Shown here one piece after another: positions 10,575-22,000 of a stretch of 64,000 nucleotides of DNA. This DNA is from Botryosphaeria dothidea (taxonomy: Eukaryota; Ascomycota; Dothideomycetes; Botryosphaeriales; Botryosphaeriaceae): positions 1,984,001 through 2,048,000 of the forward strand of contig WWBZ02000073.1 in the NCBI GenBank assembly GCA_011503125.2, given 5' to 3'. The notes beneath the pieces are model-generated. The model was not told the origin of the DNA, ran no database searches, and saw only the letters and a program-made list of their open reading frames with translations. The position numbers and the translations under genes are program-made. Positions within the stretch are counted from its first letter, which is position 1. Every line of letters begins with the position of its first letter.

Positions 10575-11001
10575 TGTGGCGGACGGCGGCCGTTGGATCT
10601 CGGGCGGCGGACAGGCGGGCAGGATGCAGTGTCGCGCAGGGCACGAAGTCGATGAAGCTTGTTCGAGCTAAGAGACCGCGCGACGGGTGCGTTTTTCGCT
10701 TGCCTGTTCAGCTAGGAGCCTCAGGCGTTGCGAGTCGCGCTGTGGCTCAACGTCATGGATGGCCCATGCGAGGTTCGCGCAGAGAGGCAATCTCCCGGCC
10801 AGGGATCTGCACAGGCAACATCCTCCCAGCTCCGGCCACCAGCCGCTTGTAATTGGAGATCCTCAGCCTCCCCCAGCGGCCGGTCTTTTCTCACCCGTCG
10901 GCAGCTGGAGGCCTTTCCTCCACAAAGCCGCCCAAAAAAATCACTCCATCCGCTCGCTCTGCTTCTGGTCTCTCTGCTCCGCCGGTCGACTCGACCAAGC
11001 T
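10575..11001. other. shared divergent promoter, KHE gene / Srf1-like gene
   Basis: 427 bases between two opposite start codons. The reading frames in it are composition artefacts. Confidence 0.45.
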
Positions 11002-12237
11002 ATGGCCGCCGACCATGACACGCCCCGGACGGTTCCTCGTAAGCCCCCGTGCACTTCCACAACAGTCCCGCTCGCGTGCTCACATCCAGCCGTTCAGCTT
11101 GGGTGCGCTCTGCTCACAACGACTCCTCCGACGACCTCCGCCTCGATACCCAGGTGACGCCGCTATTGCTACCAAAAACGCCGCAGACCGTCCGCCCTGC
11201 TACTCACAATTCGCACCCCTCTCCGCGTCCCGGCGCTCCCGCGGGACGCCGCTTCGACCATGCCCGTGAAGCTGCTCCGCCGCTACCAAACACATCGCCC
11301 GTTGAGACCGCGTCGCGATGGCGTGCATTCGCCCTTGCCTCTAAATACCCCGATCTCCCCGCTTCTGCGGGGCGTTCAGAGGTAGCCTCGCCGGAATGGA
11401 TACGCAGCAACTTCAACGACTTGGATTCACCGTGGGAGCCGGCCGAACCAATGATGGATGATCCAGAGAAGCAGCCCGGCTTCTGGCTGTTCAGCCATTC
11501 CAAGCGGAAGAGCCGCCTTCACAAGTTCCATGTGAGACTTTCCCTGGGCCGAGCTGCGACCCAAACGCCCATGACGTTCCGCGTGTTTCTTCGCTTCCCA
11601 TTAGTTTGCACTTGTGTGACGCTGGCGTTGCGTGACCGTCTCCGCTTAGTGTTTCAGATTATTGACATTTCCTGCAGCATACTCTTATGCGAAATCCATA
11701 CATTCCTCTCGTTGTTCGTCTGACCGTCCTCGTCTTCTCGGCTGCAGCACTTGGAATATCTGGCCGCATCTTCCACCTCACCAACCGCAGCAACTGTGAC
11801 GCTGGCTCGTCCACATACATGGCCATTATTGTCGACGTATTTGCTATAGTTTACCTCTGCTACATCACATATGACGAGTACACGGCCCAACCTCTTGGCT
11901 TGCGCAATCCGAAGTCTAAGATGCGCCTTATTTTTCTCGATCTTCTTTTTATTGTTTTCGATTCCGCTAATCTGAGCATTGTAAGACACCCCGCATATCT
12001 TTCAGAAATAAGCGAATTGACCCCCTGATTCAGGCCTTCCAATCATTAACGGACTCGAACTGGGCGTGCGTGGATAACAGCGAGCGCAATATTGATCCGG
12101 AAATACAAACATGCTACCAGGCCAGCGTGTGCAACCAGCAAAAATCCCTGACCGCAGTTCTATTACTAGCGCTTGTGGCGTGGCTGCTAACCTTCTCCAT
12201 CAGTACGCTCCGGATTGTCGAGCGGGTCACGCGCTGA
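11002..12237 (+). CDS. SRF1: Srf1-like membrane protein (regulator of phospholipase D)
   Basis: Exons are 11002-11038, 11098-11531, 11678-11980 and 12034-12237, 325 residues. Yeast Srf1 regulates phospholipase D Spo14; the fungal family shares this layout. Residues 1-155 are hydrophilic and end in FWLFSHSKRKSRLHKFHH. Four membrane segments follow: PYIPLVVRLTVLVFSAAALG, TYMAIIVDVFAIVYLCYIT, MRLIFLDLLFIVFDSANL and AVLLLALVAWLLTFSISTL. A loop between the last two holds four Cys (WACVDN, TCYQASVC), probably lumenal or external. The first splice (MAADHDTPRTVP to PWVRSAH) is chosen because it is the only acceptor keeping frame; the other introns are clean GT-AG. Assignment to Srf1 rests on topology and remembered motifs. 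Confidence 0.75.
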
Positions 12238-12792
12238 TAGCGGCTATTCCTTCCTTCCTTGCTTATATTTTTTTTAATCGTTCAACTATACCCCGGAATG
12301 ATACATACCTTTCTCCTTCTTCTTCTTCTTCTTACTTCTGTCTTCTCCTGATCTTCGGCTTCGGTCCGACTATGATGAGAGTGTGCTGTAAGGAGTGGAT
12401 ACAACCAAGAAATGGCGGTACGCTCCGTGCACCAGGGAACATCAACAGCTCGAGAGCTCGGGTCAGTCTTGAAAGTGCGATAGCACTTTCGAACTTGCAT
12501 CCTCACTGGTTCCAACAAGCTCTTCTATAAAGCATTTCAAGCTGTCAAGCCATCTTTCGGGGTTCCCTCTCTCGGCTAACAACAGGTTTGCTCAAAAACG
12601 CAATCTGACTCGCAAGACCACCTTTTGCCGTTGATCTCGGCTTCTTTGCGAGAGCAATCTTATCTGTCGGCAAGAAAGCACATGTATACCGCTTTTTCTA
12701 GCAAGCACTTGGGCGGGTACCGGTGCGCACATGGGTGTGGGTGCTTGCCCTCATTTGTTTTCATCGTAGTTTCCTACGAGTAGAAACAAATA
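12238..12792. other. intergenic with TTC microsatellite
   Basis: 3' region of the Srf1-like gene. It holds a short (TTC)n run near 12315-12333. No gene seen. Confidence 0.4.
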
Positions 12793-14027
12793 GTGCCTAG
12801 TAGGTCATCTATACGGTATCTCCTTACGTCTCACGTCTCTATTTCCTCTGCATCGTCTCTTACGGTTCATCTCCCATACCAATCCTGCAAGAAAGGAAAC
12901 TTTCTTCATTGGTCTTCATCACCATACCAATGTCGATTCACCGTCGTAACCGATCCCCGATTCCGGGATGGGACTTTCCGGCATGGGGTGGGAATCAACA
13001 TCAATCACCTGGCCGTTACCACTGGGTTCGCACTCGCCGCCGCCTCGCTCCCTGTTGGAACCAACCCAGCCATCGCTGTGGCTTGCACCAACGGGCCCAT
13101 CACTGCCGCGCAGGCTCTCCTATCAGTCGCGAATTCGTGACTGTTCGCCGTCGCGCACGTCCTCGTACCCCCCTGCCGCCAGAGGACCGTTGCGACCGCA
13201 GTCGTTGGCACTGGCACTGGCTCTGGCCTTGCTTCCGACCTTGCCGGTCTCACGGATGCTGCGGCGGGACGAGAGGGAGGACCAGGGACAGAGACAGAAG
13301 CTATGGTCCTTTCCACTCAGGTTGCAACGATGTCGACCCGCAGGCTCATCAGGATGCGTGGGGCGACCCGGGACGAAGGAGGAGCAGGAGAGCCCGCGTT
13401 CACTGCAGGAGATCCCGGGCCCCTGGCCCCGCGCTATTGTTCCAGTCACCACCATCGTTGTCACCGCTGACTCCTCCACCGTCGCTCCTGCGCCCAAGTC
13501 GCTCCCGTCATCGTAGGAGGGGACCGCGGAGATGTTTTGAAGGGGACTGCACCTGCCCGGCCTGCACAGGCGAAGGGCCAGACCTTGTCGACCGTCTTTG
13601 CGCTGGCGTTGACGACCTTGGCCTTGGTCGCCGTGTAGGGAGTTCAGAGGTAGTGGATGGCTTTAACGCGCTGCTCTCGTCGCCTCCACCGCCGCCAAAT
13701 TCGAGGTTGTCGTCGAGGGTGAGGTCGGAGGACTATGGTGGGATGCGGTCGAGGTCGAGGAGGCCATATTGGAGGGCTGGGCCGGACGGCATGGAGCAGA
13801 CGGCGGACGACCCGTTTCTGGGGCTGTTGGATTCGGCGAGTGATGTTTTGGGCGGAGATGCGCCATGGCTCGGGGTTGACAGCAGGACCAGAGGACGCGA
13901 AAGAAGGGGGAGGAGGAGGACTCGGAGGAGGAGCGAGGTGCTGGGGGATGGGGCGAGGGAGGTTGTGGAGGAGACGAGTGATTTTGAGGCTTGGAAGGAG
14001 GGGGCGGGCGGGCGGAGGGCTTGGTAG
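12793..14027 (+). pseudogene. doubtful frame, possibly decayed secreted or GPI-type protein
   Basis: No single frame is convincing, yet protein-like stretches switch between frames. One frame gives ININHLAVTTGFALAAASLP and later TAVVGTGTGSGLASDLAGL. A second gives PVTTIVVTADSSTVAPAPKS around 13440-13510. The first frame then gives GQTLSTVFALALTTLALVAV ending in a stop at 13636-13638, which looks like a GPI-anchor signal. A third frame is open from 12909 to 14027 (372 codons) and is Arg-rich, with a plausible C-terminal part after about 13730. Options are a decayed gene, a gene with several unrecognised introns, or chance openness in GC-rich DNA. I assign no function. Confidence 0.25.
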
Positions 14028-14561
14028 AAGCGAGGCCTCTGGGTTTCTGGAGCTTGGGCATGCTGGAGTCTGTCTTATTCTTTTTCCCTTCTTTATTGCT
14101 TCTTATCTTGTTTCTATTGCTCCGGTGTTGTGGTAATTCCAAGGAGTCAAGATGAGTGTGAGGAGGTAGCATTACTCGTCAGGATCTGGTAGCAGCCACA
14201 CTCAAAATTCAATTGATTCGGATGCTCAATTGTCAGAAGTAAAAAATCTGCGGATGATTTTCCTGAGCAAGAAACATCGAATTGAGTTGGCGGGGAGCGT
14301 GGGGTTCCCCGCGGAGCGACAGGGTCTGATAGGGCTGAGGCGATGCGGCGCATGCGCGAGCTCCAGCCAGCTTGCGCCTTCCTTCGACTTCATCTCGTTT
14401 CCGCCCTCGCCGCAACAACGGCTGCCTGGACCAACAAGCCAGCTAGAACAACCCACAACATTCTACCAGGCTAACGAGACTGCTGACACTCGCAAACAAT
14501 CGCACGCCGCTTCCGCAGATTCCGCTCAAGTCCGCACACAACCGCTCGCTCGTCGCCCACC
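14028..14561. other. intergenic, thioredoxin promoter
   Basis: No gene seen. The last 100 bases before the thioredoxin ATG are C/A-rich, as usual for fungal leaders. Confidence 0.4.
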
Positions 14562-15204
14562 ATGTCGAAGATAACGCACGTCAGCGGCCAGCCGCAGTGG
14601 AACAGCATCCTCTCGGCCAACACGTACGTCATCACCGACTTCTACGCCGACTGGTGCGGGCCCTGCAAGACCATCGCGCCCATCTTCGAGCAGCTGGCCA
14701 CGGCCGAGGCCAAGCCGGGCCGCCTCGCCTTCGTCAAGGTCGACGTCGACGCCCAGCAGGGCGTGGCGCGTCAGTACGGCGTTTCTGCGTAAGCCCCCAC
14801 TACAGGCTCCCTCATGCTTGGGGTGCCGGCTGATTGCTTCTAGTATGCCGACTTTCCTCGTCTTTAAGAACGGTTCGGTCACGGAGACGATACGCGGAGC
14901 TAACCCGGCGGCTCTGCGCGCGGCGGTTACGAAGGCTGCGGCGGATGCGGCGAAGGGCCCGGGACGCAGCAGCGCGGCGTTTCAGTCGAAGGGACATGTG
15001 CTGGGAAGTGGGCCTGCGTCGGCGGGTGGCGCGAGCAGGAGCGGCGGTGTGGGCGATTGGGCGTGGAATAATATGCAGAGGAGGGGCAGCGTGGTGGATA
15101 CGGTGGTGAGGTTCCTGGGGTTGTACCTGACGACGCTGTTCTCGTTCGATGCGTATGCGGCGGCGAGGGAGAGTTCCTTCAATGTGAATGCGAAGAGCAA
15201 GTAG
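14562..15204 (+). CDS. thioredoxin with C-terminal hydrophobic extension
   Basis: Exons are 14562-14788 and 14844-15204 (intron GTAAGC to TTCTAG), 195 residues. Residues 1-105 are a standard thioredoxin domain: FYADWCGPCKTIAPIF carries the redox-active CGPC pair and the cis-Pro loop is GVSAMPTFLVFKNG. The usual thioredoxin is about 105 residues, so the other 90 are extra. This tail is Ala/Gly/Ser-rich (about 115-155) and then has a hydrophobic segment, VVRFLGLYLTTLFSFDAYAA. The tail may tether the domain to a membrane or partner (inference). Disulfide reduction is the expected chemistry. Confidence 0.9.
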
Positions 15205-15631
15205 AGTGGTGATGGGGTTTGCGAGGAGGAGCTCGTATGCGAAGCAGATTTTTGGTGTTTTATGGCGTATGATGGTGGGTTCTGCTTCGACTTTGAAATT
15301 TTATACCATCGCTTACGAGGCTCAAAGACTTCGGTTTGGAAATTGCTTAATCAATTCATCCACAAGCTGACTGCACTCGCGTGATGTTGATGTGCCTAGA
15401 ACTAATCAAGCTCCCAAGTGAATGACACTTTATGCCCCTTTCACAAAGGTTGCTGTTGCCAAACGCCAATCGCGACAAGACAATGGTCCTTTCCTATCCT
15501 TCGCGTTCTCTTGGATGTTCACCCTATTTGTCCTTCAGGAGTACCTAATGGCGATTCGAATCCGCTACCATCATTGCGAGAATTCGGTTCCCTCTTGAAT
15601 ACACCTCACTAGAACAAGCTCCTCGACTGTG
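15205..15631. other. intergenic, convergent 3' regions
   Basis: Between the thioredoxin stop and the minus-strand small gene. No gene seen. Confidence 0.4.
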
Positions 15632-16019
15632 CTATTCAACCCATTTCCTTATGAAGCGCGCATAGATGACGAACAAGCCGTCCCCCAATCTGGACATATT
15701 CAAGTGGTGGTAAATCCCCCTGGTCCAAAGAGTGCGGCTCATGGTCGTCTTTCTGTGGTAGTGTGGATTCATCTTCGTGAAGAGGTAGACACAGTACTCG
15801 GCTGGATCACGCTCGAAGACATCGAAGGCAGTTTGGTGGAGCTTCTATGAGAGGAGTATGAGGAACAAGTTTTTTTTGTGGCCTTTCCGTCTTCGTCTTT
15901 AGACTTACCTCCCATGATGTGCTACCGCACACCTCGCGGCTGCGGGGATCGACATCGCCATAGCTGCGGATCTCGATGCGAATCATGGCGCGCTTTCTCT
16001 TGCGGTCGTCGCTATTCAT
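15632..16019 (-). CDS. small hypothetical protein, possibly 5'-incomplete
   Basis: Minus-strand exons 16019-15909 and 15844-15632, joined by a 64-base intron with donor GTAAGT and acceptor TCATAG, give 107 residues. After splicing the frame reads CGSTSWEKLHQTAFDVFE and continues to a stop without interruption, which supports a real gene. The frame also stays open about 70 codons upstream of the ATG (to about 16230), so the true 5' end may lie further upstream. The pattern of an LHQ..FDVF helix after a strand faintly recalls pRiA4b ORF-3-like proteins, but I would not assign it. A Tc1 element begins 400 bases upstream. Confidence 0.4.
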
Positions 16020-16419
16020 GATGGGTGCCGCGCGTTGGGCGTCGGTCGCGGCACTCGGGGCTGATGGATGTTCTGTGAATCTCGTTGAGTATGCAAGGAT
16101 GATGCGGTTGTGGGCAGATATTGTGACTGTTACTATGCTTGGGAATTTGGATGTAGAGGTTATATCTGCGCCGGCTTGGAGGGCTCGTAAGACGGGTGTG
16201 CCAGGAGAGGGAGCGCGAGAACATCAGCGGAGTGGAGCATAGGGAAGGCATGGCTGTTGAGGTGGTTTGATGGGAAGCCGCTGGGGGTGTTTGAGGATTG
16301 CGTTGCGGTATTGCTGATGTTGGTAGGGACGGCCCGGGTCCGACGAACGTCCTGATATTTGCTGACAACGTGAGGAAAGTGCCTACTGGGAGAGAGCCCA
16401 TAAGAAATGTTGAGACATA
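16020..16419. other. region between small gene and Tc1 element
   Basis: Minus-strand frames are open here in more than one register and may be 5' exons of the gene at 15632-16019. I cannot join them with confidence. Confidence 0.3.
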
Positions 16420-16445
16420 CAATCACTGGACAAAAGTCTGCGCGA
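16420..16445 (+). repeat. left terminal inverted repeat of Tc1 element
   Basis: Starts directly after TA and contains ACAAAAGTCTGCGCGA, the exact complement of the right end. Five of the outer 10 positions differ from the right repeat. Confidence 0.9.
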
Positions 16446-16577
16446 GTCGCGTACCAAGGCGATCACCCCAATGAAAACCAAAGTCGCCTTTTCTCAATGC
16501 ACGCTTCCTGAAGCTCGTAGTAAGCTACTACTAAGTCAGAATTGACCAGGGAGATCGATTTTCGCCTTGGTTTTATA

Positions 16578-17672
16578 CTAGTACTTCGTATGCCAGCCCT
16601 CTGCCTGGATAACTGCCTCACACCTCCGCTTCATACTACCTAGTACATTATTAAATAATGACTGTGGTAATGCCTTCCACGCCTCTTGTAATGCCTACCC
16701 AAGCTTCTCTCTAATATAATCTATATTTCCACGTAGTTCACTAAGCTCTGGATAGAGCCTTAAGACTATAGCCTTAAGGTGAAACCAGAGGTGTTCGATA
16801 GGATTTAGATCTGGACTATATGGTGGCCAGTCTATCATATTAACACGCTTTTGGGTGAACCAATCGCGTACTTTAATAGCTGTATGGATAGGCGCATTAT
16901 CCTGCATGAATAGCATGCCTCTGCGCCAAACCTTTGGTATATTTTGCTCTAGTACTTCAAGATAGGAGTCGGCTGAGTAGCCACCCCTCTTGGATAACGG
17001 ATCACGTATCATTACGTGTAAGGGTGACCTCCCACGCTTGCCAGAGAAGCCTGCCCATACCATAATAGATATATCCTTACCCTTTTTATATGGCTGGATC
17101 ATACCTGGGTCCCACTTCTGGCATGGTGTGCGAAAAACCCACTCCCTCTCTTCGCCCTTGCCACGCTCTGCAGAGCACTCATCTGACCAGATAACCTTAG
17201 CCTATTGCGCTTCAGTCCAGTCCACATGCTCAAGCGCCCAGGCAAGCCTGATTGCTACGTGCTCCTCACGTAGCTCTGGGCGGCCTGTAGCGCGCCATTT
17301 CTTGATATTATAGGTGTCCAGGAACCGTGAGAGGGTACGGGCACAGCAGGTTACGCCTGTGGCTTCTCTGACCTCCTAATAGGTGAACTTTGGATTATTC
17401 CGTACGATGCGTAAGATATGCCTTTGGTCTTGATCTGAGAGGACCTTTGGCCTGCCGGAACGTAGTTGTGAGCGTCCTTCGTTGCGTAATGGCGCGCGGG
17501 AGAGGGTGGTGCGAATTGACGATTCAGGCGTGTGTAGCTGCTTTGAAATCTAGGTGGTTCTGTGACCCATTGCACGCGCGGCAGCCAGCATTCCACGTTG
17601 GTATGGAGAGAACTCATGATTCTTATTATGCTCGCCAAAGAGCTCTTGTAAAGGAGTGCGTTGTGGAGGCAT
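16578..17672 (-). pseudogene. Tc1 transposase with four TAG stops
   Basis: The frame runs 365 codons from ATG (17672-17670) to the terminal TAG (16580-16578) with no frameshift, so the original length is intact. Internal TAG codons lie at 17552-17550, 17378-17376, 17204-17202 and 16697-16695 (codons 41, 99, 157 and 326). All four fit CpA-to-TpA change on one strand or the other, the RIP pattern. The N-terminus has a helix-turn-helix region, then RSGRPKVLSDQDQRHILRIV. The DDE triad is visible as the Asp of IWSDEC, the Asp of MQDNAPIH and the Glu of DLNPIEHLW. Spacing between the last two is 34 residues (DD34E), which defines Tc1. It cannot make full-length transposase. Confidence 0.92.
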
Positions 17673-17736
17673 AAGGTGGTATGCAAGGAGGAGAGGTGTG
17701 ACGCGTGTTGCGCGTTTTGACGCGTCTCGCTTAATT

Positions 17737-17762
17737 TCGCGCAGACTTTTGTCCTAGTACTG
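17737..17762 (-). repeat. right terminal inverted repeat of Tc1 element
   Basis: Complement of the left repeat over the inner 16 bases, followed by the TA target duplicate at 17763-17764. Confidence 0.9.
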
Positions 17763-19012
17763 TATGCTGGTAAGAGCAATGGTCCATGAGCCTCTGAAGA
17801 TATGTAGTTGGTAGGAGGACACAGTCTATAGAGACAGTGGGCATACGAGTTACCTGCCTAGGAAATGGTCAATGCTCAAGCATTGCTACCTTTGACCCAT
17901 TCGAGTCTCTGGTTATGCATGCGCCCATCTGATGGTTGAATATCAGATGCATCTGATAGCAAACGAGTGTCGCACATTACGAACTACGAAGGTTGATATA
18001 AGATAGTACCTGAAACTTCAGGCAAAGCAGCTCTTGGGCTGGATTTTCTCCACCCGAGATAATTAATCGAGGCAGCCACACAGGCGCTACAGCCGATGGT
18101 TAGCGGCGGCGACCTCTAGCAAGCATAACTGTGAAGGGAGTCGAAGCATTCGTCCGGACGCAGGCGTATTGTATTTTTAGGAACAAACCCATCCGGACGA
18201 ATACTTCCACTCCCCATACCACTTACATTAATCTGACCCTCTATGGGAAAATCACATTTAGCGCTGACCTTCGGCTGCGATACCCCTCTGTGCACAGCGT
18301 GACAAGGATCGGGCCGGCACGACGGAAGTCGGCAGTGCGGGCTTACACGGTGTCTTCGTCGGTGGCCATGATAGACATGGTGGACGCAATCGCATCTGAC
18401 ATCACTGCTGGTTCATGCTCTGGCGTTGCTGCCCATTTGGCTGTGCCGATATGCTTCTTGTGGGTCTGATAGAAGAATTAGACAGGCAAGATGGACGCCG
18501 ATTGGGCGTTTAGGTGCAGTGCAATTTCAATTTCGGTATGTCTTCAAGGACTTGATTTTGTGTTCAGCGCAGTGCACAGCCTCAGATGATGGTCGAATTG
18601 ATTTGGAAGACTCAGCGCAACTGGCGGCAGCGGGAAGGAGGAGATGGAGAGTGGGACGAGAGCAGACGGTGGAATTCGCACAGAGCGCAGGCGTGTCTGG
18701 ACATGATGTGCAGCAGGGATGCAACAGGGAATGAGCCTGGCCCTTGGGGAGGCGGGCGCCCACTAGCCACATCTCGGCCGCCGTCCAAGACCAGACTGCC
18801 AGCTGCTGCCAGCTGCCTGCGCAACTTCAACCCGCCCTCTGCGGCTCCCTAATGTTTAATTATTCCTCTGACCGCCATGCTACCTGCCTTCTAGGCGCCC
18901 GTTCGCCCTCCTTGCTTACACTTCCCCCGCACCACCTACCTCCTCTCCCCTCTGAGCTCACCCGTCGCACTTCTCGCTCGCGGCGCCCTTGTCTCACTGT
19001 CCTCGCCCCATA
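17763..19012. other. intergenic, Tc1 flank to Spo71-like promoter
   Basis: No gene recognised. It contains one copy of the 66-base stem-loop repeat (18143-18208). The last 150 bases are C/T-rich and serve as leader for the gene at 19013. Confidence 0.4.
18143..18208 (+). repeat. 66-base stem-loop repeat, copy A
   Basis: The arms GAAGCATTCGTCCGGA (18143-18158) and its complement (18192-18207) pair over 16 bases with one mismatch, leaving a 33-base loop. A diverged copy of exactly equal length lies at 52365-52430 (48 of 66 identical, no gaps by my count). Confidence 0.75.
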
Positions 19013-22000
19013 ATGGACGCCGGTGGACTTGAGCCCGATTCCTACACCGCCCAGCGCCTGGTCCGTTACCTCCTGCAGGCTCCACCTATTGCGCCCCACT
19101 GACAGCTCAGCAGCAACATGCTACCCCCGAGCACCTCTATCTCACCTCGCGCCGCTGCTTCATCGGCCCAATCCCCGAGGGCTGGCTCAAGTCGCATCGT
19201 CGCGATTGGTACAAGCACCACCTGCACATAAACTATTCCTCCCGCGCTGCTACCTTCACAACAAACATCAACGTCACCCGCGACCGACGCACTTCCGGTC
19301 TCGACTCACCACAGACCTCAAGGTCTTTCCGCATAAGCTTCCCCCAGCCCGACGACGTTACAGACGAAAGCCATGGCGTCGGCGCTGAAGAAAGAGCGGC
19401 TGGGATTGGCTCTTCTGTTGCTGTCCCACGAGCGAGCAATACAGATGGCGCCATTGTAGACGAGGAGCTAGAGTTGCGGCAAAGGGGCCACCTACAACGT
19501 TCCAGTACAGCAAATAGCCACAAGCCAGACAAGAAAAAGAAGGCGAGACCTGCTTACAAAAGAGATAACACAGGCTCGTACGTCACCGCCAACGAAGAGC
19601 CGCTGTCTCTACCGAGCCCTGAGCTCCGTGCAATATCAATGGCCGAGAGCAGTCTCCAAGTTCCTTCTCCGCGTGGTGATGCTTCTACGTCTTCGTTGCT
19701 ACCCAAAGCTGACTCTGTTCCTCGAGCTTCAGCGACGGAGCAGTTGAATGGAACAACTCAGGCGAGAGAAGAAACTGGCCGCAGCTTCGTGAAGTTCGAT
19801 GTACCTGATGACTCCAAGCGGGCCGAGATCCAAGCCAAGGCGCGGCTGGCCCAAGCCGGTCTTCATCGAAAGAGATCGCGTCTTCGGAAAGCCAAGATTC
19901 GTGACGGCCAGATAGTCAAAATGGACAAGATGCTGGTGCGCGTTGACGCGACTCTTGCCGAGATTGGTGAAGACTTTGATGAAAATGAAGCGCACAAGGT
20001 CGAATCGAGAACCACCGAGAAATGGCGAGAGTATATCGTCGTGTGCCGAGATAATGATGATGATGAACACCCAGATGTGCCCTTCATCCTTCAGATGTAC
20101 AAGACACGCGTAGGTACTTCTTCTGTTTCCCGTACTGCTACATGACGTTACTTGAACATGCTTTCCACTGAAAAGATCGCGTGGTCTTATGACTATTTTG
20201 TATCTTGCTAATCATGCCTCTCGGATAGGTGATTGCGGCTGTGGAAGGGTCAAAGAATCGGAAGAAGGCTAAACATGAGGTCAAACTGAGCCCAAAGTAC
20301 ACGAGAGTCAATCTCTATTCTTCGCTGGACAAGACCGTGGTAATGTGGACGCCATGGCGGAAAGGAACTAAAATGTTCATCATGCGGCCTCGTTCAGGTT
20401 CAAGCGCCGCTGAGTGGTACACCTTCCTCAGGAAGATTTTGGGATGGAGCCGAGCCGCGGAGCTGCAAATCAATGTACCTGATCTGGATGTGAGCCTCCG
20501 CCTGGAGAACCCATTCCAGTATCTGGAGACATCCAAAGAGATGGAAGAGGCCGCCAAAGGTAACACCGAAGCCATGGCGCAGGCAGTTCAAAAGGAGCAG
20601 GCCGTCGCCAGCAATATCATTAAACGTGCCATGGAGATGCTCAGCCAGACAACAGACTACGCCGAAATGGTCAAGCACTGGACTGAAACAGAGCGCATGG
20701 GCCTTGCCTGGAAGCGCTACGACCGTCTTGAATGGATCCATGGCCCGAATGAGCTGAACATGTACGGCTCCATTGCTATGGCACGCACTCATGAGCTGGA
20801 ACTACGCCCCAAAGAACACTATCCCACGAGGGCAACGACTAAAAAAGACAACATCATCGAGGAACCTGTTCCAGTGGAAGGGTTTTTGATTAGATTGACA
20901 AGCCAAAGGGGCGTTGATAAGAGACTGGGTCGCATGTTTTTCAAGCGACTTTACTTCTCGACGCATGATAACTACTTGGTGTTTTCCCGTCCTGCCAAGG
21001 CAGTCCCACCACCGCCGCCAAAACTACCTGGTTCTGGGGATTTGAGAGTACCATCGGCCCGCGAAATAACAAAAGGAACTCCTCTGATTTACGCCGTAAG
21101 CTTCGCCTACTTCGAAATTCTTGCAGGGTGCTAATGCCGCAAAGGTGAATCCTTATCCGATCAAGGACGGACAAATTGAATGGCTAGCAAATGGCACGCG
21201 TGCCACGGAAGAAGACATCAAGTACCGTGATAGGGACGCAGCTGATGAAGCGGAAAGGAAGACGAATCTGCTTCTGAAATGCGACGGCTACATAAATCTC
21301 TGCAACGTCAAGAAAGTCAGAAAGGCACATCGCGGGGCATCAGCTACTGATGAAAACATTGACGAAGGCTCGGATGTCGATTTCGATCAGGATGTTGATG
21401 ATACCGCGGAGGACGATGGAGTCACGACGGAATTTGATGACGAGAGAACATTCGAAATCGTTCTACGTAATGGTCTTGTCGTCCGCCTTCAGGTAAGCAT
21501 TGTTCGGAACCACCTATGGTTATTATAGGATATGCTGACGCAATGACTGCAGGCCTTTGACAAGATGACCAAGAAGGAATGGGTAAAGCGTCTTCGTCAA
21601 CTTGCAAAATATTGGAAGTATCGCTGCACAACAGATATCCAGCTTTACAAGACGATCCGAAAATACAACCTCAACCTTCTCAACATCGATGAAGAGACGG
21701 AAGCGATCGTTGGGCAGTTCGCAAGGAAATGGGAGGTGTCCCATGCTCACGCCAGTCCGAACCTGTACAACCTCTGCGGTATCTCCGCATGTCGTTCCAT
21801 CCACGTAAGTCGCGCTTTGCGAGTAAATACAATAGGATATACTAACCTCGGCACAGATCTCAGGTGTCCTCTTCCGCAAACCCCGCCGGCACGCCACCTT
21901 CACCCGCTGCTCCGTAATCCTCTCCTCCGGCACCCTCCTCATCTTCCAAGACTCGCTCCGCAAGTCCACGGGCAAGCAACTGCAGCACATCCACCACGAG

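Larger units (their letters stand above)
16420..17762 (-). mobile_element. Tc1-type DNA transposon, inactivated
   Basis: A complete 1343-base element flanked by TA (16418-16419 and 17763-17764), the target duplication expected of Tc1/mariner transposons. Terminal inverted repeats of about 26 bases are present; their inner 16 bases (ACAAAAGTCTGCGCGA) are identical and the outer 10 have diverged. It encodes one transposase on the minus strand, broken by four internal TAG codons. The element looks AT-richer than the genes around it. Confidence 0.92.

Noticed and set aside
15540..15580. GATTCGAATCC resembling a tRNA T-arm
   Set aside because: No matching acceptor, D or anticodon arms could be found around it.
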